Assembly: GCA_964343835.1 (NCBI GenBank)
Contig: CAYFKR010000002.1
Span: 62,001 to 126,000, forward strand
DNA: 64,000 bases
Direction of reading: 5' to 3'
Source: CALEMW01 sp964343835
GTDB taxonomy: Bacteria; Krumholzibacteriota; Krumholzibacteriia; LZORAL124-64-63
Position numbers and translations under genes: made by a program. Positions 35,723 to 44,182 of the stretch are shown piece by piece. The notes under the pieces are model-generated. The model saw only the letters and a list, made by a program, of their open reading frames with translations. It searched no databases and had not been told where the DNA came from. Numbering within the stretch: the stretch's first letter is position 1; every line of letters starts with the position of its first letter.

Positions 35723-37120
35723 TTAACTTAACTCATCACTGATCGCCTGGAGGACCAAGGTCGCCAATCCCGTCAACGCCGGATCCCGCGCCCCCATCAC
35801 CATCACCACGTCGCCGTCGCGGGCCTCGTCGGCCACGGCGGCGGGCAGGTCCTCGCGCACGGCGAGATCGCGGGCGTCACGTCCGGCGTCGCGGACCGCG
35901 GCGGTCAGGTCGGTGGACTCCACATCGCGGGACACCGTCCCCCCGGCGTAGTAGACCGGCGGCAGCCACAGCACATCGTCGGGACCGAGTCCCTCGGCGA
36001 ACGCGCTCGCGAGATCATCGAACAGGAACCGCACGGGGCCGTACCCGTGGGGCTGCCAGAAGGCCAGCACGCGACCGCCCCGCAGGCGGGCGGCGGCGAG
36101 GGCGGCCCGGAGCTTGTCGGGGTTGTGGGCGAAGTCGTCCACCACGGTCACGCCGGCGGCGGAACCCACCAACTGGAAGCGCCGGGCCACACCGCGGAAG
36201 TCACGGAGGGCCGCAGCGGCGGTCTCCAGCGGTACGCCCGCTTCGCGGCAGGCTGCGGCGGCCGCCACCGCATCGCGCACGTTGTGCTCGCCGGGCAGGG
36301 GCAGGTCGAACGGCACGCCGTCGATGGTGAAGCGCGAGCGGTCGGGGCCCAGGTCGAGGTCGACGGCACGCACGTCACAGCCGTCGTCCAGACCGGCCCG
36401 CAGCACCGCACCCGCGGCGTCAGACACCAGGGGATCCAGCGCCGGATCATCCCCCAGCACCAGCGGTCCCCGCGTGTTGGCCGCCAGCACGCGGAACATG
36501 GCCAGCACCTCGGCCGGCTCCTTGTGGTCGCGCTGCAGATTGAGGATCACCGAGCACCACGGGGCGTAGCGCACCACGCTGCCGTCGCTCTCGTCGGCCT
36601 CGATCACCAGGTGGGGGCCGCGGCCGGCGCGGGCGTTGCCGAGCAGGCCTTCCTCTTCTAGCCGCACCAGGGCGCCGCCGGTGATCACCGACGGATCCTC
36701 GCCCGCGTGCATCAGGATCTCGGAGATCATGGCCGTGGTGGTGGACTTGCCGCTGGTGCCGGTCACGGCCACCGTCTCGGCGGCGGCGGCGTACTCGGCC
36801 AGCAGCTCGCTGCGGTGGAGGATCGGCACGCCGGCGGCCCGGGCGGCCGCCACGTCAGGGATGGTGTCCTCGATGGCCGTCGACACGACCATCGCGCCGC
36901 ACCCTTCCCGCGGCCACGACCCGTCCTGGGGCACCACCTCCACCCCGGCTTCCTCCAGGCGGGCGCGGATGGCGGCGCGCTCCCCGGCGTCGAAGGCGCG
37001 GTCGCTGCCGGTGCAGTGGCCGCCGCGCCAGGCGTGGACCTGGGCCAGGGCGCTCATGCCGCTGCCGCCGACGCCGCAGAAGTGGAGCCAGCGCCGGACG
37101 TTAGGATCAGACGACGACAA
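35723..37120 (-). CDS. Mur ligase family protein (MurC/Mpl-like)
   Basis: 465 residues in three Mur-ligase domains. The N-terminal nucleotide-binding part has LHFCGVGGSGMSALAQV, the MurC-type glycine loop. The central domain has the ATP P-loop VTGTSGKSTTTAMI (119-132) and the HLVIEADESDGS metal loop. The C-terminal domain has VVDDFAHNPDKLRAAL, a variant of MurC's DDYGHHPTE and Mpl's DDFAHHPTA. The mixture means it adds an amino acid or peptide to a UDP-MurNAc-type acceptor, but whether it is MurC or the recycling ligase Mpl is open. It overlaps the L,D-transpeptidase by 14 bases, so both wall enzymes are linked. Its stop is TAA, rare here. Confidence 0.8.
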   Translation of the reverse strand: MSSSDPNVRRWLHFCGVGGSGMSALAQVHAWRGGHCTGSDRAFDAGERAAIRARLEEAGVEVVPQDGSWPREGCGAMVVSTAIEDTIPDVAAARAAGVPILHRSELLAEYAAAAETVAVTGTSGKSTTTAMISEILMHAGEDPSVITGGALVRLEEEGLLGNARAGRGPHLVIEADESDGSVVRYAPWCSVILNLQRDHKEPAEVLAMFRVLAANTRGPLVLGDDPALDPLVSDAAGAVLRAGLDDGCDVRAVDLDLGPDRSRFTIDGVPFDLPLPGEHNVRDAVAAAAACREAGVPLETAAAALRDFRGVARRFQLVGSAAGVTVVDDFAHNPDKLRAALAAARLRGGRVLAFWQPHGYGPVRFLFDDLASAFAEGLGPDDVLWLPPVYYAGGTVSRDVESTDLTAAVRDAGRDARDLAVREDLPAAVADEARDGDVVMVMGARDPALTGLATLVLQAISDELS

Positions 37121-37667
37121 GGGGGTCCCCCTCCTCCACCCGGTCGAACAGGTGGATCACGTCGGTGTTGCTCATGCGGATGCAGCCGTGGCTCACGGGC
37201 TCGCCGATGCGGCCCTCGTGGTTGGTGCCGTGGACGTAGATGAAGCGCTGCAGGGAGTCGCAGCCGGGGCCGCGGTTCACGCCCTCCTCGCAGCCGTCGA
37301 GGGTGAGGATGCGGCTGAGGATCAGGTCCTCGTCGCCGTCGTCGCCGGGGCGCCACACGCGGTCCATGGGCTCGCGGCTCTCGAACCAGCGGCCGCAGGG
37401 CTGCTCGGCACCGATCTTGCGGGCGATGCGGTGCACGCCGGGCGGGGTGCCGAAGGAGCCCTCCTGCCCGTTCACGCCGGCCGCGGCGGTGGACACGCCG
37501 AAGGAGCGCTCAGCCCGGTCGCCTTCCACCAGGGTCAGGCGCTGTCGCTCCACCGAGACCAGGAGCCAGCGGTCCGGCACGGACCCCAGCACGTCGTCCA
37601 GACGGGTCCGGCCGGCGGCGAGGACGGGGTCGTCCCCTGCTTCGATGTCGTTCCGGGAGTCGCTCAT
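37107..37667 (-). CDS. L,D-transpeptidase (YkuD domain)
   Basis: 186 residues. The YkuD catalytic block is complete: IYVHGTNHEGRIG and PVSHGCIRMSNTD, with the nucleophilic cysteine in SHGCIRM. The rest of the domain, LVSVERQRLTLVEG to SFGTPPGVHRI, is standard. There is no obvious signal peptide or membrane helix at the chosen ATG (37667), although L,D-transpeptidases normally act in the periplasm; an upstream GTG/ATG extension was considered and also lacks one. The loss of a targeting signal may be real or the start may be wrong. It is co-transcribed with the Mur ligase, giving a small peptidoglycan cross-linking and precursor unit. Confidence 0.87.
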   Translation of the reverse strand: MSDSRNDIEAGDDPVLAAGRTRLDDVLGSVPDRWLLVSVERQRLTLVEGDRAERSFGVSTAAAGVNGQEGSFGTPPGVHRIARKIGAEQPCGRWFESREPMDRVWRPGDDGDEDLILSRILTLDGCEEGVNRGPGCDSLQRFIYVHGTNHEGRIGEPVSHGCIRMSNTDVIHLFDRVEEGDPLVVV

Positions 37668-37819
37668 GCGCGGTTCCTTCCGCTCCGGGTGGTCGACCGG
37701 CAGGGTATCACCGGCCCGGCGACCCGACAACGCGGAACCGCGATTGTCGATTTGATAACAGGCCGCGCATCTGCCACCTTAACGGGGAAGAGGCACACCC
37801 ACACGCTCCGGAGACGACC

Positions 37820-40033
37820 ATGTTCGACATCCACGGATCCCTCGACGCGCGCCTGTTCGAGGTGATGAGGAACAAGCCCACCGTCATGCTCACCGAGGCG
37901 ACGGACCCGCGCACGGTGGAGGCGGCCTGCCACCTCTCGCGCTTCGCGCGGCTGGTCTTCCTGGCCCCCGAGGCCGAGGTCCGGGCCGTGGCCGACGAGC
38001 ACCTGGACCACATCGACGCCACCCGCCGCGAGTTCACCTTCGGCGAGGCCGCCTTCGTGGACCCGTCGGCCGAGCCTGCGCTGCTGGAGGAGTTCGCCCA
38101 GGAGTGCGTGTCGCTGCCGCCGGAGCTGCGCCGCGCCAATGACGTGGACCACGCCCGCGAGATGCTCCGCGAGCCCTCGCGCTTCGGCGTGATGGCCGTG
38201 CGCCTGGGCCACGCCGACATGGTCGTGGGCGGCATGACCCACGAGCCCAAGGAATACTTCCGGCCCATGCTGCGCCTGCTGCAGGTGAACCGCGTGATGG
38301 CCGAGGCGGGCGTCTTCGTGCTCCCGGACAGCCACCCCGAGGACATCTTCCCCCACAACATCGTGGTGTTCGGCGACGTGGGCGTGAATGCCGACATGAC
38401 GCCGGAGACCCTGGCACGCACCGCCGTCGGCACCTGTGCGGTGGCCCGCGACTTGATCCCCGAGGACGTGCTGCCGGTCATCAACGGCGCCGTGGTGTCG
38501 TACTCGCACAAGGGGTCGGACGAGGGCCCGTCGGTGGAGCTGGTGCGCGAGGCGGGCAAGCTGATCCCTGGCATCCTGGCCGAGCGGGTCAAGAAGGGCG
38601 CGCGCTACGCGTCCATCAACATCGAGACCGAGGTGAAGATCAGCACGGCCATGTCGCGCCGGTCGGCCATGTACTACGAGACCGACGGCGACGACGCCTT
38701 CGCCGGGCGCACCAACGTGATCATCGCCCCGAACCTGGACCTCGGGAACCTGCTGTTCCACCTGTACTCCACGCGCTACCCGGACGCGAAGAAGTTCGCC
38801 ACCATGTTCGGCCTGCGCTTCAAGGGCGTGGACCTGTCGGCCGACGCCACCGCCGACGACGCCATGCTCGCCATCAAGGCCAACCTGCTCCGCCTGCACA
38901 TGTTCGGGCACTGGAGCGAGACGCCCCGCGACACCTTCTTCCCGCGGCACCGCATCCTGGCCATCAACCCCGGCTCCACGAGCACCCGCATCGCCGTGTA
39001 CCAGGGCGACATCGAGCGCTTCACCACCGAGCTCCAGCACCCCGCCGAGGAGATGGAGCCCTACGAGAGCCGCCCCCTGACCGACCAGTCCGGCTTCCGC
39101 AAGGACGCCGTTCTGAAGGCCCTGACCGACAATGGCCTGGACGTGGACGACCTGGACGCCATCGGCGCCCGGGGCGGCCTGGTACATCCCATCCCCCACG
39201 GCACCTACGGCGTGAACGACCGCATGCTCCAGGACCTGCGCGACGTGGTCGGCGGCGAGCACGCCTCCAACCTGGGCGCCCTGATCGCCGAGGAGCTGCG
39301 CGGCGACCGCGACCTGCCGGCCTACATCGTGGACCCGGTGGTGGTGGACGAGGTGTGGGAGAAGGCCAAGATCACGGGCCTGAAGGAGATCCGGCGCCTG
39401 GTCATCAGCCACGCCCTGAACCAGATCGCCACCGCCCGGCGCTACGCCGAGGAGAACGAGACCTTCTACGACCACGTGAACGTGATCGTGTGCCACATGG
39501 GCGGCGGCATCACCGTGGGCGCCCACCGCAAGGGCCGCTACATCGACGTGAACAACGGCCTGAACGGCGAAGGGCCCTTCACTCCCCAGCGCTCCGGCAC
39601 CCTGCCCGCGGGCCAGCTCATCGACCTGTGCTTCAGCGGCAGGTACGACAAGTCCGAGCTCAAGCGCCTGAACAAGGGACGCGGCGGCCTGATCGACCTG
39701 CTGGGCACCGCCGACCTGCGCGAGGTGGAGCGCCGCATCGACGACGGAGACGCCGAGGCCGCCCTGGTCTTCGACGCCATGGTCTACCAGATCGCCAAGC
39801 ACATCGCGGCCCTGGTGCCGGCCTTCGGGGGCGAACCCCTGGACCGCATCCTGCTGACCGGCGGCATGGCGCGGAGCCGGCCCCTGGTCGAGGGCATCAC
39901 CGCCGGCGTGGCCGGACTGGGCTGCGGCGTGACCGCGTATCCCGGCGAGAACGAGATGTTCGCCCTGGTCAAGGGCGCCCTGCGCGTCCTCAACGGCAAG
40001 GAAGAGGCGCGGACCTACGCGCCGGAGGTATGA
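37820..40033 (+). CDS. Phosphate acyltransferase-butyrate kinase fusion
   Basis: 737 residues. The first half (about 1-370) is a PTA_PTB phosphotransacylase: VVGGMTHEPKEYFRPML, FPHNIVVFGDVGVNAD and NVIIAPNLDLGNLLF are its conserved blocks. The second (about 378-735) is a complete butyrate kinase of the acetokinase superfamily: AINPGSTSTRIAVYQG, GARGGLVHPIPHGTY, VIVCHMGGGITVG, GEGPFTPQRSGTLPAG and LTGGMARSRPLVEG. Together they convert an acyl-CoA to a carboxylate with formation of ATP, through an acyl phosphate that could be passed within one chain. A separate phosphotransbutyrylase gene follows two bases later. Chain length of the substrate is not known. Confidence 0.88.
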   Translation: MFDIHGSLDARLFEVMRNKPTVMLTEATDPRTVEAACHLSRFARLVFLAPEAEVRAVADEHLDHIDATRREFTFGEAAFVDPSAEPALLEEFAQECVSLPPELRRANDVDHAREMLREPSRFGVMAVRLGHADMVVGGMTHEPKEYFRPMLRLLQVNRVMAEAGVFVLPDSHPEDIFPHNIVVFGDVGVNADMTPETLARTAVGTCAVARDLIPEDVLPVINGAVVSYSHKGSDEGPSVELVREAGKLIPGILAERVKKGARYASINIETEVKISTAMSRRSAMYYETDGDDAFAGRTNVIIAPNLDLGNLLFHLYSTRYPDAKKFATMFGLRFKGVDLSADATADDAMLAIKANLLRLHMFGHWSETPRDTFFPRHRILAINPGSTSTRIAVYQGDIERFTTELQHPAEEMEPYESRPLTDQSGFRKDAVLKALTDNGLDVDDLDAIGARGGLVHPIPHGTYGVNDRMLQDLRDVVGGEHASNLGALIAEELRGDRDLPAYIVDPVVVDEVWEKAKITGLKEIRRLVISHALNQIATARRYAEENETFYDHVNVIVCHMGGGITVGAHRKGRYIDVNNGLNGEGPFTPQRSGTLPAGQLIDLCFSGRYDKSELKRLNKGRGGLIDLLGTADLREVERRIDDGDAEAALVFDAMVYQIAKHIAALVPAFGGEPLDRILLTGGMARSRPLVEGITAGVAGLGCGVTAYPGENEMFALVKGALRVLNGKEEARTYAPEV

Positions 40034-40035
40034 CG

Positions 40036-40962
40036 ATGGACCCCATCAGGACCCTGGACCAGCTCCTGGACTCCCTGCGCGACGAACCCAGCCGCCGCCT
40101 GGCCGTGGCCGCGGGACACGACCCCAACACCATCGGCGCCGCGGTGAAGGCCGCGGACATGGGCATCGCCGACGTGACCCTGGTAGGCGACGGCGCCCGC
40201 ATCGCCGAACTCTGCACGGAGATGGGCCTGCCCACCGACGTCTTCGAGGTCGTCGACGAACCCGACGTGATCGCCGCCGGCCACCGCGCCCGCGACATGG
40301 TCCGCGACGGCGACGCCGACGTGCTCATGAAGGGCCTGATCTCCACGGCCGACTACATGAAGTCGATCCTGGACAAGGAGCGCGGGCTGCTTCCCGAGGG
40401 CGCCGTGCTGAGCCACGTGACCGTCTTCGAGCTGCCGGCCTACACCGCACGCCACGGCAAGCTGCTCTTCCTGGCCGACGTGGCCATCATCCCCAAGCCC
40501 GACCTGGAGACCAAGCGCCGCATCCTCCGCTACTGCATCGACGCGGCCCGCAGCTTCGGCATCGAGAAGCCGAAGGCGGCCCTGATCGCGGCCACCGAGA
40601 AGGTCAGTCCCCGCATGCGCGCCACCACCGACGCCCGCGCCATCCGCGACGAGTCCGGCGACGCCTTCGCCGACGCCGTGGTGGACGGCCCCCTGGCCCT
40701 GGACGTGGCCGTCTCGCCGGAGGCCTGCGCCATCAAGGGCCTGGACTCCCCCGTCGCAGGCGCCGCCGACATCCTGGTGTTCCCGAACATCGAGTCGGGG
40801 AACGTCTTCTACAAGGCCGGCACCCTGCTGGCCGGCGGTCGCCTGGCCGCCGCCGTGGTCGGCACCACCGCTCCGTGCGTGCTGACCAGCCGCGCCGACT
40901 CAGAGGAATCCAAGCTGCTGTCCATCGCCATGGGGTGCAGGCTGGCGGGCGACCGCTCCTGA
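40036..40962 (+). CDS. Phosphate butyryltransferase-like enzyme
   Basis: 308 residues, single PTA_PTB domain. Its core has DADVLMKGLISTADYMKSIL, the FLADVAIIPKPDLETKRRI block, and VFPNIESGNVFYKAG, typical of Ptb rather than Pta. The ATG at 40036 has GGAGG eight bases upstream; an ATG at 40030 overlapping the previous stop is only one base from that site and less likely. It repeats the first activity of the fused protein in front of it. The two copies may differ in acyl specificity or form a complex; both are inference. A T-rich terminator follows. Confidence 0.88.
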   Translation: MDPIRTLDQLLDSLRDEPSRRLAVAAGHDPNTIGAAVKAADMGIADVTLVGDGARIAELCTEMGLPTDVFEVVDEPDVIAAGHRARDMVRDGDADVLMKGLISTADYMKSILDKERGLLPEGAVLSHVTVFELPAYTARHGKLLFLADVAIIPKPDLETKRRILRYCIDAARSFGIEKPKAALIAATEKVSPRMRATTDARAIRDESGDAFADAVVDGPLALDVAVSPEACAIKGLDSPVAGAADILVFPNIESGNVFYKAGTLLAGGRLAAAVVGTTAPCVLTSRADSEESKLLSIAMGCRLAGDRS

Positions 40963-40981
40963 ACTCCGTCGATCCGACCGT

Positions 40982-41016
40982 CGCCGGCCGCCCATTCGGG
41001 CGGTCGGTTTCGTTTT
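40982..41016 (+). terminator. Intrinsic terminator after the butyrate-kinase operon
   Basis: CCGCCC / GGGCGG (with the outer pairs extending it to about ten base pairs) around ATTC, followed by TCGGTTTCGTTTT. A T-rich tail right after the stem makes this the clearest terminator on the plus strand. Confidence 0.8.
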
Positions 41017-41041
41017 GGGGTCATCATCCATCCGAATACCA

Positions 41042-41065
41042 TAATTAATGACCAATCAGTAATTG
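41042..41065. promoter_or_regulatory. 24-bp imperfect palindrome upstream of the octahaem cytochrome
   Basis: TAATTAATGA, CCAA and TCAGTAATTG form a dyad with eight of ten matching pairs, 113 bases before the cytochrome ATG in an AT-rich stretch. Size and position suit a dimeric regulator; which one cannot be read from it. Confidence 0.4.
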
Positions 41066-41177
41066 AATACCGCGCGGTCAGCGTTTATGTTTGTTGGCGA
41101 ATAAACAGGGCTCTTTCGCTCCGTATTCGCGCATCCCCGGAAGGATGCAAGCTCGTCACCACCCCAAGGAGAGACCG

Positions 41178-42500
41178 ATGAAGCGCACCCTCGGCAGCCT
41201 GGTCGTCGTGCTGATGCTGGTGTCGGCCGTCGCCGCGATCGCGGCCGACGACACCGTCGCCGGCAAGTGCATGACCTGCCACAAGGAGAAGTCCCCCGGA
41301 CTGTACCGTCAGTGGCACACGTCCGCCCACGCCATGCACAACGTGACCTGCCTCGACTGCCACGCCGCCGCCCGCGGCGACGCAGACGGCTTCATGCACG
41401 AGGGCGCCCTGATCGCCACCCTCGTCACCCCCCTGGACTGCGGCAAGTGCCACGAGAAGGAGGCCGCCGAGGTGGACGCGTCGCACCACGCCACCGCCGG
41501 CATGATCCTGGAGTCCAAGGATTCGTACCTGGCCCACGCCGCCGGCGGCGAGCCCGCCGTGATCATGGGCTGCGAGAGCTGCCACGGCACCAAGGTGGAG
41601 ATCGACGAGAACTCCCCCAACAAGCTGTCCATGAAGAGCTGGCCCAACTCGGGCATCGGCCGCCTGAACCCCGACGGCTCCAAGGGCGCCTGCACCGCCT
41701 GCCACACGCGCCACGCGTTCAGCAAGGCCCAGGCGCGCCGTCCCGAGGCCTGTTCCAAGTGCCACCTCGGCCCCGACCACCCGCAGAAGGAGGTCTACGA
41801 GGAGAGCAAGCACGGCAACGCCTACTACACGCACATCGATCAGATGAACCTGGACGCCGACCGCTGGATCGTGGGCGTGGACTACTACGAGGCCCCGACC
41901 TGCGCCACCTGCCACATGAGCGCCACGCCGAACCAGGCCGTCACCCACGACGTGGGCGACCGCATCAGCTGGAACCTGCGCGCCCCCGTCTCCAAGAAGA
42001 TGAAGGACTGGGAGACCAAGCGCGAGGCCATGATGGAGGTCTGCAACAACTGCCACGGCGCCCAGTTCGCCAAGGGCCACTACTACCAGCTCGACGGCGT
42101 CGTGAACCTGTACAACGACAAGTTCGCCATCCCCGCCGGCAAGGTCATGGCGCTGGTGAAGGAGAAGGGTCTGCTGGAGCACCCGGCCGCCTTCTCCAAC
42201 GACATCGAGTGGGAGTACTGGGAGCTGTGGCACCACGAGGGCCGTCGCGCCCGTCACGGCGCCGCCATGGGCGGCCCGGACTACACGTGGTGGCACGGGT
42301 TCTACGACATCGCGCACAACTTCTACTTCAAGTTCCTGCCGCTGGCGCAGTCGTACGACGACCCCGACGTGAACGCCCTGGTGGACGAGATCCTCGCGGA
42401 TCCCATGAACTCGTGGTTCAGCCGCCCCACCGCGGAGATCAAGGATGACATCCGCAGCGGTGCGCTGCCCGGCGTCTACGAGGCCCTGTACACCAAGTAG
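41178..42500 (+). CDS. Octahaem cytochrome c, hydroxylamine-oxidoreductase (HAO) family
   Basis: 440 residues with a signal peptide (about 1-22). Eight CxxCH motifs start at residues 31, 58, 88, 132, 172, 192, 242 and 289, the number and spacing of HAO-type octahaem proteins. The block ARRPEACSKCHLGPDHPQ is a hallmark of the family. The C-terminal helices after residue 300 fit too. Known relatives oxidise hydroxylamine or hydrazine, or run the reverse reduction of nitrite to ammonia. Which applies here depends on a crosslinking Tyr that could not be placed by eye. The NapC-like partner downstream suggests electron delivery from quinol, favouring reduction. Periplasmic. Confidence 0.88.
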   Translation: MKRTLGSLVVVLMLVSAVAAIAADDTVAGKCMTCHKEKSPGLYRQWHTSAHAMHNVTCLDCHAAARGDADGFMHEGALIATLVTPLDCGKCHEKEAAEVDASHHATAGMILESKDSYLAHAAGGEPAVIMGCESCHGTKVEIDENSPNKLSMKSWPNSGIGRLNPDGSKGACTACHTRHAFSKAQARRPEACSKCHLGPDHPQKEVYEESKHGNAYYTHIDQMNLDADRWIVGVDYYEAPTCATCHMSATPNQAVTHDVGDRISWNLRAPVSKKMKDWETKREAMMEVCNNCHGAQFAKGHYYQLDGVVNLYNDKFAIPAGKVMALVKEKGLLEHPAAFSNDIEWEYWELWHHEGRRARHGAAMGGPDYTWWHGFYDIAHNFYFKFLPLAQSYDDPDVNALVDEILADPMNSWFSRPTAEIKDDIRSGALPGVYEALYTK

Positions 42501-42515
42501 AGACGGGAGCGAGTC

Positions 42516-44009
42516 ATGTACCAGCGTTTCGTGAACTTCCTGCGCGGTCTTTCGACGAACATGTTGGGTTCGCTCGGCGTGGCCCTGACGACCACGGCGT
42601 TCGTGCTCTTCGTCTTCGTCGAGCTGCTGCGGGTGCTGGGCGTCGTGACCAGTTCGTACATCGGACTGATCACGTACCTGGCCCTTCCGGCGCTGTTCAT
42701 CCTCGGTCTGGTGATGATCCCGATCGCCTGGCGGCAGGTCCGCCGGGCGACCGGGAAAACCACGGACGAGCTGCTGTCCGAACGGTTCGACCCCTCGGAG
42801 ATCGAGGGCAGGACCTACGGCTCGCGGCTCATGAGGATGTTCCTGGTCCTCACCGTCCTGAACATCCTGTTCCTCGGCGGCGGGACCGCCCGGATGCTCC
42901 ACTTCATGGAGGAGCCGGAGTTCTGCGGCACCGCGTGTCACAGCGTCATGGGCCCCGAATGGGCCACCTACCAGGAGTCCCCGCACGCCCACGTGGCCTG
43001 CGTGGACTGTCACGTGGGCGAAGGGGCGGAAGCCCTGATCGACTCCAAGATCAACGGCCTCTGGCAGATGATCTCGGTGACCTTCGATCTCTACGAGCGA
43101 CCGATCCCCACCCCGGTCCACCAGCTGCGACCGGCCCGCGAGACCTGCGAGAAATGCCACTGGCCCGACAAGTTCTACGGCGACAGGCTGCTGGAGCGCG
43201 TGAGCTACGGGTTCGACGAGGAGTCGACCCCCGCCTACACGACCCTCGGCATGCGCGTCGGTTCGGGCAAGGGCGACCGTCGCGGAGAGATCCACTGGCA
43301 CATCGCCGAGAAGAACGAGGTGCGCTACGCGTCCGTGGACGACGAGCGCTCCGAGATCGTCTGGGTGGAGGTGCGCCAGGAAGACGGAGAGTGGAAGCGG
43401 TACGAGAACCGCGCCGTCACGGCCGAGGCCCACGGCGAATCACGTTCCATGGACTGCGTCGACTGCCACAACCGTGCGACCCACGTCTACGAGGACCCGG
43501 AGCGGGCCGTGGACGAGCGGATCGCGTCCGGCGCCATCGACCGCGACCTGCCCTTCGTCAAGCGGCAGGCCCTGGCGGCCCTCACCGGCGACTACGCCGA
43601 CGAGGCCGCGGCCAACGCCGGCATCACCAACGCGGTGGCCGGCTGGTATCGGGCAAACTACCCGGACCTCATGGGCGAGTTCGCCGACGGCATCGACCGG
43701 ACCGTGGCCGCACTGCAGGCAGCCTGGAGCCGCAACGTGCACCCGGGCATGAACGTGGAATGGGGCGCCTACCCCAGCCACCTGGGCCACGACGGCGACG
43801 GCAACGGCTGCTTCCGCTGCCACAACAAGGACATGGTCGACGAGCAGGGCGAGGCGGTCCCCTACGACTGCACCCTCTGCCACGCGATCCTGGCCGACGA
43901 CAGCCCGCATCCGTTCCAGTTCCTCCTGCCGGTGCAGGAGAAGGGCGACCCGGATGCGAAGATGCACAAGGCGATGCAGGAGGACTTCCTGCGCACCATG
44001 ACCCCCTGA
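42516..44009 (+). CDS. NapC/NirT-like multihaem quinol dehydrogenase
   Basis: 497 residues with two to three N-terminal membrane helices (about 17-40, 47-68 and 105-125), and a periplasmic part with six c-type haem sites. The first is CGTACH, a rare C-x3-CH form, in EFCGTACHSVMGPEWATYQ. The others are CVDCH, CEKCH, CVDCH, CFRCH and CTLCH. The distance of the first haem from the last helix and the SPHAHVACVDCHVG block are typical of NapC/NrfH-type proteins that pass electrons from menaquinol to a periplasmic reductase. It lies 15 bases after the octahaem gene. The C-terminal half (haems 4-6) is an extension beyond four-haem NapC. Confidence 0.87.
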   Translation: MYQRFVNFLRGLSTNMLGSLGVALTTTAFVLFVFVELLRVLGVVTSSYIGLITYLALPALFILGLVMIPIAWRQVRRATGKTTDELLSERFDPSEIEGRTYGSRLMRMFLVLTVLNILFLGGGTARMLHFMEEPEFCGTACHSVMGPEWATYQESPHAHVACVDCHVGEGAEALIDSKINGLWQMISVTFDLYERPIPTPVHQLRPARETCEKCHWPDKFYGDRLLERVSYGFDEESTPAYTTLGMRVGSGKGDRRGEIHWHIAEKNEVRYASVDDERSEIVWVEVRQEDGEWKRYENRAVTAEAHGESRSMDCVDCHNRATHVYEDPERAVDERIASGAIDRDLPFVKRQALAALTGDYADEAAANAGITNAVAGWYRANYPDLMGEFADGIDRTVAALQAAWSRNVHPGMNVEWGAYPSHLGHDGDGNGCFRCHNKDMVDEQGEAVPYDCTLCHAILADDSPHPFQFLLPVQEKGDPDAKMHKAMQEDFLRTMTP

Positions 44010-44035
44010 GGCGATCCCCCGATCGTTCCGGGACC

Positions 44036-44069
44036 GGCGGCCGCGACCCTGTCGCGGCCGCCTTTCGTT
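44036..44069 (+). terminator. Hairpin after the cytochrome pair
   Basis: GGCGGCCGCGA / TCGCGGCCGCC is a perfect 11-bp stem with loop CCCTG, followed by TTTCGTTA, 26 bases past the stop. A likely intrinsic terminator. Confidence 0.7.
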
Positions 44070-44182
44070 ATGTCAAAAACAGTAGGAATCCCGTCAAGTG
44101 ACGCCCCCCGATGCCGATAGGAGGATCAAGCAAGACATCCACCTTTCGGACGGCCCTCCCCCAGCGGCCGACGGAGCGACGC

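Noticed and set aside
37107..37730. Upstream start for the L,D-transpeptidase at 37730
   Set aside because: It adds 21 charged residues without a signal peptide, while the ATG at 37667 has AAGGA upstream.
41178..42500. Pentahaem nitrite reductase NrfA
   Set aside because: Eight haem sites and no CxxCK motif, so HAO family fits better.
44070..44182. A cyclic-di-GMP riboswitch before the HDOD gene
   Set aside because: No conserved core or pairing could be matched; the hairpin there is better explained as a terminator.
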